A stretch of DNA of 64,000 bases from Allopusillimonas ginsengisoli. Lineage in GTDB: Bacteria; Pseudomonadota; Gammaproteobacteria; Burkholderiales; Burkholderiaceae_B. The notes under the pieces were generated by a model, which worked only from the letters and a program-made list of their open reading frames with translations, was not told the origin of the DNA and did not search any database. Shown here piece by piece: positions 27,108 to 39,474 of this stretch (positions are counted from its first letter, which is position 1; every line of letters begins with the position of its first letter). The stretch spans positions 186,001-250,000 of the forward strand of contig NZ_SDQE01000003.1 in NCBI RefSeq assembly GCF_004153455.1, written 5' to 3'. The position numbers and the translations under genes were made by a program.

Positions 27108-27884
27108 ATGAAACGACTCGCTGTATTCGCTGCCAGTTGCGCCATTGCGCTGCCCGCCTTCGCGCAGACCGTGGCCACCGTCAACGGGCAGGACATCTCC
27201 CAGAAGCAACTCGATCAGTTTGTGGCACTGCTGATCTCGCAAGGCGCGCAAGACACGCCTGAGCTGCGTACCCAGGTCAAACAGGAAATGGTCAATCGTC
27301 TGGTTGCGGTGCAGGCCGCCGAAAAAGCGGGGATAGACAAACAACCCGAAGTACTGCAGGAAATCGACCTGGCGCGCCAGGGCATCCTGGTACGAGCGCT
27401 GATGGCTGACCATCTCAAGAAAAACCCGATTACTGACGCCAAGCTCAAATCCGAGTACGACGAAATCAAAAAAACCCAGGCCGGAAAGCATGAGTACAAG
27501 CTGCGTCATATTCTGGTCGAAGACGAACAAGCCGCCAAAGACCTGACCGCGCAGATCGAGGCCAAGAAGGTCAGCTTCGAAGATGCTGCCAAGAAGAACT
27601 CCAAGGATCCCGGCAGCGGTGAAAACGGCGGGGAACTCGGCTGGGGCCCTGCGACCAATTACGTGCCTGAGTTTGCCGAAGCCGTCGAGAAACTCAAAAA
27701 GGGACAAATGACCGACACGCCGGTCAAGACCCAATTCGGCTGGCACATCATCCAGGTGGAAGACGTGCGCGACGTAAAATTCCCAACGCTCGAAGAGGTC
27801 AAGCCTCAGCTCGAAGAGATGCTGCGGCAGCAGGAACTGGCCGAGTTCCAGCAAGACCTGGTCAAGAAGGCAACGATCAAGTAA
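27108..27884 (+). CDS. Parvulin-type peptidyl-prolyl isomerase, periplasmic
   Basis: Folding helper of the PpiC/SurA class, 258 residues. It has a signal peptide (MKRLAVFAASCAIALPAFAQ), an N-terminal chaperone-like helical region (~residues 25-125) and one rotamase domain (~135-230) with the motifs LRHILVEDEQAAKDL, FEDAAKKNSKDPGSGENGGELGW and TQFGWHIIQVED. A charged C-terminal helix follows. AAAGGAAAC precedes the ATG. Last gene of the msrB cluster; terminator at 27931. It resembles the Bordetella Par27-type parvulins in architecture. Confidence 0.93.
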   Translation: MKRLAVFAASCAIALPAFAQTVATVNGQDISQKQLDQFVALLISQGAQDTPELRTQVKQEMVNRLVAVQAAEKAGIDKQPEVLQEIDLARQGILVRALMADHLKKNPITDAKLKSEYDEIKKTQAGKHEYKLRHILVEDEQAAKDLTAQIEAKKVSFEDAAKKNSKDPGSGENGGELGWGPATNYVPEFAEAVEKLKKGQMTDTPVKTQFGWHIIQVEDVRDVKFPTLEEVKPQLEEMLRQQELAEFQQDLVKKATIK

Positions 27885-27930
27885 ACAGCCTGGTCGGGAT
27901 AGCCGCCCTGGAGGCGGCTTGCGCAGGCAG

Positions 27931-27953
27931 GGGCCGCTTCTGAAGCGGCCCTT

Positions 27954-27955
<2 letters not shown>
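27931..27955 (+). terminator. Terminator after the parvulin gene
   Basis: Perfect 9-bp stem GGGCCGCTT (27931-27939) / AAGCGGCCC (27943-27951) with a CTG loop and four Ts. It abuts the stop codon of ligA on the other strand. A second inverted repeat, AGCCGCC/GGCGGCT, precedes it at 27901-27919. Confidence 0.8.
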
Positions 27956-31063
<3,108 letters not shown>

Positions 31064-31100
31064 TATGGGGCCCCGCCGTTACGTTTGTGCACGCCTGCCA

Positions 31101-34100
31101 TCAGGCTTCTGCCAGCTGCAGGGCGGACTCGATGTCGACGGCAACAATGCGCGACACGCCCTGTTCCTGCATGGTAACGCCAACCAGTTGTCTGGCCATC
31201 TGCATGGCAATTTTATTATGGGAAATGAATAAAAACTGAGTCTGCTCGCTCATGCTGCCCACCAGGCTAGCATAGCGCTCGGTGTTGGCATCATCCAGGG
31301 GCGCATCCACCTCGTCCAGCAGGCAGAAAGGCGCGGGATTGAGCTTGAACAGCGCAAATACCAACGCCGTCGCCGTCAGTGCCTTTTCGCCGCCCGACAG
31401 CAGGTGAATCGTGCTGTTGCGCTTGCCCGGCGGCTGCGCCATGACTTGAACACCGGCATCAAGGATTTCGTCGCCCGTGACGATGAGCTTGGCTTCGCCG
31501 CCACCGAACAGGCGTGGAAACAATTCACCGAAATGGCCATTCACTGTATCGAAGGTCGCTTGCAGCAGCTCCCGCGTTTCGCGATCGATCTTGCGTATCG
31601 CGTCTTCGAGGGTTTCGATCGCCAGCGTCAGATCCTGATGCTGGGCATCCAGAAACTGCTTGCGTTCGCGCGCCGTCTGCAATTCGTCCAGGGCAGCCAG
31701 GTTGACCGCCCCCAAGCCTTCGATCACACGTGTAATCCGTTGCACCTCGGACTGCAGCCAATTGCTGCGGCGCCACTCATCGGGCCGGTCTTCCAGCAAA
31801 CTGCGCAGTGCGGCCCGGTCGACCTCGTGGGCATCGAGCTGCTCCGCAAACTGCTCAACGGCCAGGCGCGCAGCCTGCTCCTGCAGTTGCAGTTCCATGA
31901 TGCGCGCACGTCGCGGCTCGAGCGAACGTTCCAGCGCAACGCGCTCCTCGTCTGCGCTGCGCAGCGATGCGGCAAGATTATCCAGCTCGATGCGCGCCAG
32001 ATTGAGCACTTCTTCGCGTTCAGCCCTTAATTCAAGCGCCTCTTGCAACCCCGCCTGGGTGGCGGACGCATCCAGTTCGAAAAGCTCGCCCTGCAGCCCT
32101 TCCAGCTCCGCATTTGCCCGCTGCGCCTGATCGGCGGCGAGTTGCAGATTACGCTTGAGATCGGCGATTCGTGTCTGCAACGCACGCTCGGCATACTCGG
32201 ATTCGTGGGCAGCACGCTCAAGGTCACGCAACTGTTGCCTGGCCTTGTCGACCTGGGCCTGAAGATCCTCACCCGAGATCTCGGCATCGGCAAAACGCGA
32301 CTGATGCTCGCCAAGCTGAATGTCCAGCGCTTCGAAGCGCGCTTCCGCTTCTGCTTTACGAGCCAGCACGTCTTCGGTCTGAATCTTGATTTCCGCAAGC
32401 TCTTCGCGAATTCGACCAGCGCGCTCGCCCGATTGCTCTGCCCGCTGTCGCTGACGGGAATACTCCATCTGCACATCGTGAAGGCGCCGCGTAAGCTCAG
32501 CCACACGCTGGCGAGCCGGCCCCTGCGATTGCGAAACCTGCTGCCAGGCCGTATCCGCCCTGGCAGCAGCACCCAAAGCCTGATCGGCGATAAGCTGCCG
32601 CGCCTTCAGATCGCGCTGCAGATTCTCGATTTCCTGCTGCCGGGCCAGAAGGCCGGCCTGCTCGGAATCCGGCGCATAAAACCGCACGCTATGGCGGTCC
32701 ACCAAATGCCCTTCCTTGACCACATACAGGCCGCCTTCGGGCAGTTCGGCACGGCTTGAAAGCGCCGTGTCGATATCGGCGCATAGATAAACATTGCGCA
32801 GCCAATCATTGAGCAACGTGCGCAACTCCGCATCACTGATGCGCAGCACGCCGGCCAAAGGTGTCAGCCCCGCTGCAGGTGCGGCGGCGGCGCCCGGCAC
32901 GGGAAGCTGATAAAACGCGAGCCGGGCCGGCGGCGCATTGTCCGCGAAAGCGCGCGCGTGCTCCAGCTGGCGCAGCTCCATGCCCGACATGCGTTCGCGC
33001 AGCACGGATTCAAGCGCGGTTTCCCAGCCTGCATCCACGTGCAGTTTCTGCCAAAGGCGTCCGAGACCATTCAATTCGTGATGTGCCAGCCAGGGCTCGA
33101 GCGCGCCCTGCTTCTGGACGTCTTCCTGCAGCTTGGTCAGTGCCGCCAGCCGCGCATCCAGCCGCGCAACTGCCTGCGCTTCTTGTTGCGATGCGGCATG
33201 TGCGGCGCGACGCTGCTCGTCGAGTTCGGGCAGGCGTTCTTCGATCTCAAGCAACTGCCCCTGCGCTTCTTGCAACTGCTCGTCCATGGCGGCACTGTCG
33301 CCTTCGAGCCGCTCCAGCTCGGCGGGATCAGGAGTATCCATGCTGCGCAGTTCCTGCTCGAGCCGCTCCTGACGCAATTCCAGCGCCTGCAACTGCCTGT
33401 CCGCATCGCGCTGCACCTGGGCAACCAGAGCGAGCTCCTGCTCGACTTTGGCCAACACCCCGCGCATTTCGTCGCGGGACGCGGCGGCCGTGCGCACGCG
33501 GGTTTCGATATCAGGCAACAGCGCCTGAGCGTCGTCAACGGCTGCGCGCGCCTCTTCTGTGCGGGCGGCTGCGGCTTCGAGCTCGGCTTCGGCCTGAGCG
33601 ATTTGTTCGGTGCAGTGGATTTGCTGGTCTGCCCATTCCTGCATTTGCGTTTGCAACTGGGTGCGTCGGGCCTGAACACGATTGCGGGAATCCACCACGT
33701 GCCGGATTTCGGCCTCCAGACGGCTGACCTGGGCCCCCGCCTCGAACAACTGGCCCTGCGCGGCGTGTACTGCATCGCTTGCAGCGTAATGGGCCTGCCT
33801 GCGAGATTCGAGCGCCGACTCGCCCGCGCGCAACCCGGCGATGGACTGCTCAAGCTCTGTCTGGGCCTGCTCTATTGCCAGAAACCTGGCCTGCTGGTCT
33901 TCCTTGGCCTTGCTTTCCTTGAGCAGCCAAAGCGCATGCTGTTTCTGCTCGCCTTCTTCCTGCAGACCCCGATATTGCTGCGCGATCTCCGCCTGGGATT
34001 CCAGTTTCTCGAGCTGGCTGGTCAGCTCGCGCAGAATATCTTCGACACGCGTGAGGTTTTCGCGCGTGTCAGTGAGGCGGTTTTCGGTTTCGCGGCGCCG

Positions 34101-34625
34101 CTCCTTATAGCGCGACACCCCCGCTGCCTCTTCCAGAAACACCCGGAGTTCTTCAGGCTTGGCCTCGATCAACCGATTGATCATGCCTTGACCAATGATG
34201 GCATAGCCGCGCGCGCCCAGGCCGGTCCCGAGGAAGATGTCGTGAATGTCGCGCCGACGCACCTGCTGGTTGTTGACGAGGTAGCTGCTCGTGCCGTCGC
34301 GAGTGAGGACACGCCTGACGGCGATTTCGGCGTAGGTGCTCCATTGGCCCGCGGCTCTTCCTTCGGAATTGTCGAAAACCAGCTCTACCGATGCGCGAGC
34401 GGCCGGCTTGCGATTGCCTGAACCATTGAAAATGACATCCTGCATGGACTCGCCACGCAGTTCCGAAGCCCTTGTTTCGCCCAGCACCCAGCGCACCGCG
34501 TCAATGATGTTGGATTTGCCGCAACCGTTAGGCCCCACCACACCGACCATCTGGCTGGGCGTGGGTATAACTGTCGGTTCGACAAAAGATTTGAAACCGG
34601 CAAGTTTTATCTGGGTAAGGCGCAC
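31101..34625 (-). CDS. smc: Chromosome segregation ATPase SMC
   Basis: Condensin ATPase that organises and segregates chromosomes. About 1174 residues: Walker A GPNGCGKSN near the N-terminus, long coiled coil, hinge (~500-640, with GLGRLWQKL and LAGVLRIS), a second coiled coil, then signature LSGGEKALTATALVFALF and Walker B PFCLLDEVDAPLDDAN. The start is taken as the GTG at 34625 (VRLTQIKLAGFKSF), which matches the family start. The ATG at 34688 would add 21 residues of unlike composition. No strong ribosome site precedes either. No scpA/scpB gene lies next to it. Confidence 0.96.
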   Translation of the reverse strand: MRLTQIKLAGFKSFVEPTVIPTPSQMVGVVGPNGCGKSNIIDAVRWVLGETRASELRGESMQDVIFNGSGNRKPAARASVELVFDNSEGRAAGQWSTYAEIAVRRVLTRDGTSSYLVNNQQVRRRDIHDIFLGTGLGARGYAIIGQGMINRLIEAKPEELRVFLEEAAGVSRYKERRRETENRLTDTRENLTRVEDILRELTSQLEKLESQAEIAQQYRGLQEEGEQKQHALWLLKESKAKEDQQARFLAIEQAQTELEQSIAGLRAGESALESRRQAHYAASDAVHAAQGQLFEAGAQVSRLEAEIRHVVDSRNRVQARRTQLQTQMQEWADQQIHCTEQIAQAEAELEAAAARTEEARAAVDDAQALLPDIETRVRTAAASRDEMRGVLAKVEQELALVAQVQRDADRQLQALELRQERLEQELRSMDTPDPAELERLEGDSAAMDEQLQEAQGQLLEIEERLPELDEQRRAAHAASQQEAQAVARLDARLAALTKLQEDVQKQGALEPWLAHHELNGLGRLWQKLHVDAGWETALESVLRERMSGMELRQLEHARAFADNAPPARLAFYQLPVPGAAAAPAAGLTPLAGVLRISDAELRTLLNDWLRNVYLCADIDTALSSRAELPEGGLYVVKEGHLVDRHSVRFYAPDSEQAGLLARQQEIENLQRDLKARQLIADQALGAAARADTAWQQVSQSQGPARQRVAELTRRLHDVQMEYSRQRQRAEQSGERAGRIREELAEIKIQTEDVLARKAEAEARFEALDIQLGEHQSRFADAEISGEDLQAQVDKARQQLRDLERAAHESEYAERALQTRIADLKRNLQLAADQAQRANAELEGLQGELFELDASATQAGLQEALELRAEREEVLNLARIELDNLAASLRSADEERVALERSLEPRRARIMELQLQEQAARLAVEQFAEQLDAHEVDRAALRSLLEDRPDEWRRSNWLQSEVQRITRVIEGLGAVNLAALDELQTARERKQFLDAQHQDLTLAIETLEDAIRKIDRETRELLQATFDTVNGHFGELFPRLFGGGEAKLIVTGDEILDAGVQVMAQPPGKRNSTIHLLSGGEKALTATALVFALFKLNPAPFCLLDEVDAPLDDANTERYASLVGSMSEQTQFLFISHNKIAMQMARQLVGVTMQEQGVSRIVAVDIESALQLAEA

Positions 34626-34877
34626 AATAAGGTAATGGTAAAAAAAGGTCGGCGGCCCCGCCGACGGGTGACCGCCACAAAAAACCATGGCGACTAAACG
34701 TCATGCGGGCTGGTCTGTACAACCGGATCGTATGATAACGCACCTGCGCCCCAGGACAGGTTGATCCGTCAAAACACGGTATCATTTTCAATTCGAACCT
34801 GCTGCCAAGGCTATACTCGTTAACATTTTTTGCCGTTTGCCAACATCCGGCACCGTATCAACCTACTGGACGCTCCA

Positions 34878-36191
34878 TTGAAAAAAGGCTTTTATCTGGT
34901 GATGGCAGCCCAGGCTTTGTCGTCGATGGCAGACAACGCGCTGTTGATCGCTGCCATAGCGTTAATAGCCGATCTTCACGGCCCGCACTGGATGGCGCCG
35001 ATGATGAAATGGTGGTTCGCCCTTGCCTACGTCGTGCTGGCTGCCTTTGTGGGGGCGTTCTCCGATGCCTACCCCAAGGGCCGCGTGATGTTCATCACCA
35101 ACGCCATCAAAGTCGCAGGCTGTCTTGTGATGTTTCATCACCAGAGCTTCGGGCTGGGCGAAAGCCACCAGTTGCTGCTGGTATTTTGCGCCTACACCCT
35201 CGTGGGCATCGGTGCAGCCGCCTATTCTCCCGCCAAATACGGTATCGTCACCGAAATGTTGCCGCCGGAGCTTCTGGTCAAAGGCAACAGCTGGATTGAA
35301 GGCCTGACGGTACTGTCGATTATCGCGGGAACCGTGCTAGGGGGCATCCTGATCAGCCCACGCGTGTCCTCTGCCATGCTACAGCATGAATGGCTGGGCC
35401 AATACGTACACAACCGGACAGAAGCCGCCATCTTCATCATCGGCGTGGTCTACCTGCTGGCAGCCGCCACCAACCTGCTGATTCCCCGCACGAACGTGCG
35501 CTATCCCAGACAACAGACCCACCCCGTTGCGCTCATCCGCACCTTCGGCGGTTATGTGCGCATTCTCTGGAGCGACAAGCTTGGCCAGATCTCACTGGCT
35601 GTCACAACCTTGTTCTGGGGCGCGGGTGCAACCTTGCAGTTCATCGTGATCGAATGGGGCGCCCGCCACCTTGGCTACCGCCTGGATCAGGCATCGCTGC
35701 TGATGGGTATAGCGGCCCTGGGAACCGTCGGTGGCTCCATCCTGGCGGGCAAGGTGCCACTGAAACGCGCATTACGGGTACTGCCAATGGGCGTCGCCAT
35801 GGGCTTCGCTGTGATGCTGATGCCCATTGTGCATGATCGCTGGTCCGTCTATGGCGTGCTGCTCCTGATCGGGGCGCTGTCGGGCTTTTTTGTCGTGCCC
35901 ATGAATGCCCTGCTGCAGCACCGGGGGCATGTGCTGCTTTCGGCCGGCCACTCCATCGCCGTACAGAACTTCAATGAACAGCTCAATATCCTGCTGATGC
36001 TGGCGTTTTACAGTTTCCTGCTCTGGCTCAATCTCCCCATCAACGCCATCATCATTCTTTTTGGCCTGTTGGTTGCCATTCTGATGCTCGTCATCATCCA
36101 GTGGAACCAATTCAATCATCGCGCAAACCCTGGGCTGGACAACGTGATCGGCCAGCACGGCCACGGGCAGGCGCTGCGGCGGCATCCCTAG
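34878..36191 (+). CDS. lplT: Lysophospholipid transporter LplT
   Basis: Major-facilitator-type flippase that returns lysophospholipids to the inner leaflet for re-acylation. The 437-residue protein has about 12 membrane segments and starts KKGFYLVMAAQALSSMADNALLIAAIAL, the LplT hallmark, with AAYSPAKYGIVTEMLPPELLVKGNSWIEG in the central loop. The TTG at 34878 gives the usual family N-terminus; an upstream TTG at 34830 would add 16 unlike residues, and no ATG is available. Unlike in enterobacteria there is no aas (acyltransferase) gene beside it. It diverges from smc. Confidence 0.92.
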   Translation: MKKGFYLVMAAQALSSMADNALLIAAIALIADLHGPHWMAPMMKWWFALAYVVLAAFVGAFSDAYPKGRVMFITNAIKVAGCLVMFHHQSFGLGESHQLLLVFCAYTLVGIGAAAYSPAKYGIVTEMLPPELLVKGNSWIEGLTVLSIIAGTVLGGILISPRVSSAMLQHEWLGQYVHNRTEAAIFIIGVVYLLAAATNLLIPRTNVRYPRQQTHPVALIRTFGGYVRILWSDKLGQISLAVTTLFWGAGATLQFIVIEWGARHLGYRLDQASLLMGIAALGTVGGSILAGKVPLKRALRVLPMGVAMGFAVMLMPIVHDRWSVYGVLLLIGALSGFFVVPMNALLQHRGHVLLSAGHSIAVQNFNEQLNILLMLAFYSFLLWLNLPINAIIILFGLLVAILMLVIIQWNQFNHRANPGLDNVIGQHGHGQALRRHP

Positions 36192-36208
36192 CGCATCACC
36201 CCATCTGG

Positions 36209-37090
36209 CTAAACCAGCTGTTTAGCCAGGTTGAGATCGTGCCAGGCATCGATCTTGTGCTGTGGACGCATTAACAACGACGCAGGGTGATAGCTTGCCA
36301 CCACGGGAATATCCCGGCCCTGTTCTGTATGCAACTGATGAATATGCCCACGCAAGGCGTCGAACGCATCATCGCGCCCCAGCACCACTTGAGCGGCAAG
36401 CCTTCCCAAGACCAGAATGCGGGCAGGCTGAATGATCTCGATCTGCCGCATCAGGTAGGGCTTGCAGGCAGCGATTTCGTCCGCCGTGGGCGGACGGTTG
36501 CCGAGCGGGCGGCATTTGACGATATTGGTGAAAAAGACTGGCGCATCCTGGCGTATGCCTATGGCAGCCAGCATGGCCTGCAATAGCTGGCCCGCCTTGC
36601 CCTGAAAAGGCAGCCCCTCCCGGTCGTCCCGGTTACCGGGCGCTTCGCCAATCACCATCCAGTCGGGTGATTCGACGTGCCCGCCGCCAAACACGACCTT
36701 GCTGCGGGCGGTGTTCAGCGCACAATCCTGGCAGTCGGACATATAGTGCCGCAACGCGATTTCGTCGTGAGGCATGGGCCCACGCGCTGGCCTTTTGTCA
36801 ACCGGCAACTGTGTGTCGGCAGCAGGCGTGCGTGATTTCGCCGCCACGCCCATGCCCAGGCTGGCCATGGCCGCCGCCACAGGCGCCGCCTGCAAGCCCT
36901 CAGCCGCGGGAACCGGCGCGGCCTGATCGACGGCTGCCGGTTCGGCACGCCCCGTGGCTGACGACGCCACCGCAGCCGGCGTGTCAGGAAACGGTGCCGC
37001 CTCGACAAGAAAATGCGCAAGCATGCGTTTGTCCAGGCCGATTTCCTGCAGCCAGGCACACTGAAGCGAGCTCAGACGCGGGACGCTCAC
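36209..37090 (-). CDS. Family 4 uracil-DNA glycosylase (Fe-S)
   Basis: Removes uracil from deaminated DNA. The 293-residue protein has the family 4 active-site motif GEAPGNRDD (residues 149-156), the substrate loop YHPASLLM near the C-terminus and four cysteines, C120, C123, C193 and C209. Their spacing (C-x2-C ... C-x15-C) is that of the [4Fe-4S] ligands of thermophile family 4 enzymes. Residues ~30-110 are an Ala/Pro-rich, probably disordered extension not needed in the thermophile proteins. The start ATG overlaps the stop of tsaB-rimI by 4 nt. Confidence 0.92.
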   Translation of the reverse strand: MSVPRLSSLQCAWLQEIGLDKRMLAHFLVEAAPFPDTPAAVASSATGRAEPAAVDQAAPVPAAEGLQAAPVAAAMASLGMGVAAKSRTPAADTQLPVDKRPARGPMPHDEIALRHYMSDCQDCALNTARSKVVFGGGHVESPDWMVIGEAPGNRDDREGLPFQGKAGQLLQAMLAAIGIRQDAPVFFTNIVKCRPLGNRPPTADEIAACKPYLMRQIEIIQPARILVLGRLAAQVVLGRDDAFDALRGHIHQLHTEQGRDIPVVASYHPASLLMRPQHKIDAWHDLNLAKQLV

Positions 37091-38415
37091 GACACCGCCC
37101 TTTCGCCCATACCTGCGACATTTCGAGCGACTTCCGGCGGGGCCAGTTCTTTTTTCATGACATAGGCGTCCTCGCGGCGCCCGTCGCCCGCAGGGTAATA
37201 GTCCTTGCGGGTTGCCAGCAGGCGGTAGCCACGCGACTGATAGAAATGCAGCGCCTTGCCGTTGGAGGGGCGGACTTCCAGCATGATGGCGGGCAAACCC
37301 CGCGAGCGCGCCTCATGCTCGCAACAGCTCAATAGTCGGCTGCCTATTCCTTTGCCCTGCTCGCCCGGCCGGACAGCGATCACCAGCAAATGGGCAATAT
37401 CGGGCGCCAGCATCAGCATGAAAAATCCCTGCGTATGACCATCGCGCTGTGCGACCAGCGCGCGATAGCCCGCCTTCAAGCCATCGGCAAAATTATTGCG
37501 GGACCACGGATGCGACTGGACCAATCGCTCGATATCGGCCACTTGATCCAGGTGCGCCTCGGTCATGGGAACAATCGCGAGCTCGGCGGACGCGCCCGAG
37601 CCGGCGGCCGGGGCCAGGCCCTGTGCGCGTGGATTACCTCCGGCACCCTGCTCGCGCTCCGCGGTGGTGAAGGCGACCTTGTCGCGAACATATACCGGCG
37701 CGGCATGTTCAGGCGGCGTCAGCCTGCCAGCCAGCCAGTTTTGACGCGCCAGCCTCGCCACCGTGCCCGCGTCGGCACGCACCGGCAGCCCAAGCTCGAC
37801 CGCTTCGCGACCCACCACCAGTTCGTTCAGGCCAGGGTAGGCCTGCAGGGCATCACCCAGGACCCGATAGCGGCCCGGCCTGCGCGCATAGGCCTGATCC
37901 AGCCAGATTCCGACATCGCCGGCACTCAGCAATACCGGCTCCTGGATCTGCAGCCAGGCGGTTTCTTCTTGATCGGCAAAAGCAACATAGGCAGCCATAT
38001 AGACTTCTTGCATGCGGGCGTCCTGCACGACCACCCGCACTTCGCCCTCGGAACCGATACCCTGACCGCCTTGCGCTTGCTGCAACGCGAAATCAGCGGC
38101 GGCCGCGGCAAGCAGCGACGAAATCGGCAATACCGGGATACCCAGCGCAAAACCTATGCCTTGCGCCACGCCACACGCAACCCGCAATCCGGTAAACCCG
38201 CCCGGCCCCTGACCGAAAGCAACCGCGGACAATTGGCTTCGCGTGATGCCGGCCTGTGAAAGCAACGCATCCACCATAGGCAGCAGGCGTTCCGCGTGCT
38301 CGGCCGTCGCGTCGTGCTCAAGCACGCGCAACGCGGGCTCTGCATCGCCAAAGGACAGCAGCGCGACGCCGCACAGGCTGGAAGAAGTTTCCAGAGCAAG
38401 AATATGTAGTGTCAT
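37087..38415 (-). CDS. tsaB: TsaB-RimI fusion: t6A-biosynthesis subunit plus ribosomal S18 N-acetyltransferase
   Basis: 442 residues with two domains in one frame. Residues 1 to ~250 are TsaB, the ASKHA-fold partner of TsaD in making t6A37 of tRNA (ILALETSSSLCGVALL; GQGPGGFTGLRVACGVAQGI; VVVQDARMQEVYMA). A Gly/Ala linker (~255-282) follows, then a complete GNAT domain (~285-425) with the RimI pattern IERLVQSHPWSRNNF and the acetyl-CoA loop RPGEQGKGIGSRLL, followed by ARSRGLPAIMLEVRPSN and FYQSRGYR. In most bacteria tsaB and rimI are neighbouring separate genes, so this is a gene fusion. Diverges from the OmpR-type regulator. Confidence 0.95.
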   Translation of the reverse strand: MTLHILALETSSSLCGVALLSFGDAEPALRVLEHDATAEHAERLLPMVDALLSQAGITRSQLSAVAFGQGPGGFTGLRVACGVAQGIGFALGIPVLPISSLLAAAAADFALQQAQGGQGIGSEGEVRVVVQDARMQEVYMAAYVAFADQEETAWLQIQEPVLLSAGDVGIWLDQAYARRPGRYRVLGDALQAYPGLNELVVGREAVELGLPVRADAGTVARLARQNWLAGRLTPPEHAAPVYVRDKVAFTTAEREQGAGGNPRAQGLAPAAGSGASAELAIVPMTEAHLDQVADIERLVQSHPWSRNNFADGLKAGYRALVAQRDGHTQGFFMLMLAPDIAHLLVIAVRPGEQGKGIGSRLLSCCEHEARSRGLPAIMLEVRPSNGKALHFYQSRGYRLLATRKDYYPAGDGRREDAYVMKKELAPPEVARNVAGMGERAVS

Positions 38416-38629
38416 GGGAAGCTATTTTAATCGCTGCCGGATAATTTAAGCCCTTCCCCCGGGCACAATATGACGGCAAGCTTAAAAAGATACCGTTTTA
38501 CGGCGGTAGTAGCTAAAATAGCCTTGTAGGCAACGGGGGCGGCGCCGGACGAGTTCGTTTATCCGCATACGTCACTTCTTTCGTGGTTGCTGCCAGGGTT
38601 TCTCTCCGGCCGCGCCATTTGTAACCGCA

Positions 38630-38646
38630 ATTCGTACTGAACGAAT
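38630..38646. promoter_or_regulatory. Inverted repeats upstream of the OmpR-type gene
   Basis: ATTCGT-ACTGA-ACGAAT (38630-38646) is a 6-bp-arm palindrome about 65 nt before the regulator ATG, followed by AACCC-ACTATCC-GGGTT (38667-38683). The 293-nt gap between tsaB and the regulator has no gene. These are the most regular elements in it and could be autoregulatory sites, but nothing confirms that. Confidence 0.3.
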
Positions 38647-38708
38647 AAGATGTAATTTGTTGCTACAACCCACTATCCGGGTTAACTCTACCCTGTTACA
38701 TTTTCCCC

Positions 38709-39443
38709 ATGAACACTCAGAACCAAACCTTATCTCGCAAAATCCTCATCGTCGACGACGATCCTCGTCTGCGCGACCTCCTCCGCCGCTATCTGTCGGA
38801 GCAAGGATTTAACGTTTTCGTCGCCGAAGACGCCAAGGAAATGGGCAAGCTCTGGCAGCGCGAACACTTCGATCTGCTCGTGCTGGACCTGATGCTGCCC
38901 GGCGAAGATGGCCTGTCCATCTGTCGTCGACTGCGCGGCGGTCACGACAATACGCCCATTATCATTCTGACGGCCAAAGCCGAAGAAATCGATCGCATCG
39001 TGGGGCTGGAGATGGGGGCTGACGACTACCTGTCCAAACCCTTCAACCCTCGCGAACTGCTGGCCCGTGTCAACGCCATCCTGCGCCGTCGCGGCACAGA
39101 AGAACACCCCGGTGCGCCCAGCCAGGAGAACGAATCCATTGAATTCGGCCCCTATGTGCTGAATCTATCCACTCGTACCCTCACCCGCAATAACGAGCAG
39201 GTGCCCATTACCACTGGCGAATTCTCTGTTCTCAAGGTATTCGCCCGGCATCCCAAGATCCCGCTGTCGCGCGACAAGCTTATGGAGCTCGCACGCGGCC
39301 GCGAGTACGAAGCCTTCGACCGCAGTCTTGATGTGCAAATATCCCGCCTGCGCAAACTGGTCGAACCCAATCCGTCCAAACCAGTATTCATTCAGACCGT
39401 TTGGGGACTGGGTTATGTGTTCGTGCCCGACGGAGGCCACTGA
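38709..39443 (+). CDS. ompR: OmpR-family response regulator (RisA-like)
   Basis: DNA-binding response regulator, 244 residues. The receiver domain has the acidic pocket D16-D18 (VDDD), the phospho-acceptor D60 (LVLDLMLPGEDG), the Thr/Ala switch LTAKAEEIDR and the Lys in LSKPFNPREL. The winged-helix domain has RTLTRNNEQVPITTGEFSVLKVF and the C-terminal FIQTVWGLGYVFVPDGG. The N-terminus (MNTQNQTLSRKILIVDDDPRLRDLL) closely resembles Bordetella RisA and E. coli OmpR. It is followed after 31 nt by its sensor kinase. Regulon not evident from the window. Confidence 0.93.
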   Translation: MNTQNQTLSRKILIVDDDPRLRDLLRRYLSEQGFNVFVAEDAKEMGKLWQREHFDLLVLDLMLPGEDGLSICRRLRGGHDNTPIIILTAKAEEIDRIVGLEMGADDYLSKPFNPRELLARVNAILRRRGTEEHPGAPSQENESIEFGPYVLNLSTRTLTRNNEQVPITTGEFSVLKVFARHPKIPLSRDKLMELARGREYEAFDRSLDVQISRLRKLVEPNPSKPVFIQTVWGLGYVFVPDGGH

Positions 39444-39474
39444 TTACCTGCCCCTGAATTGAGCAGGCCTCTTC

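Noticed and set aside
34830-34877. Upstream TTG start giving LplT 16 extra residues
   Set aside because: The family begins at the (K/R)GFY segment; TTG 34878 reproduces it, and the upstream residues are not conserved-looking.
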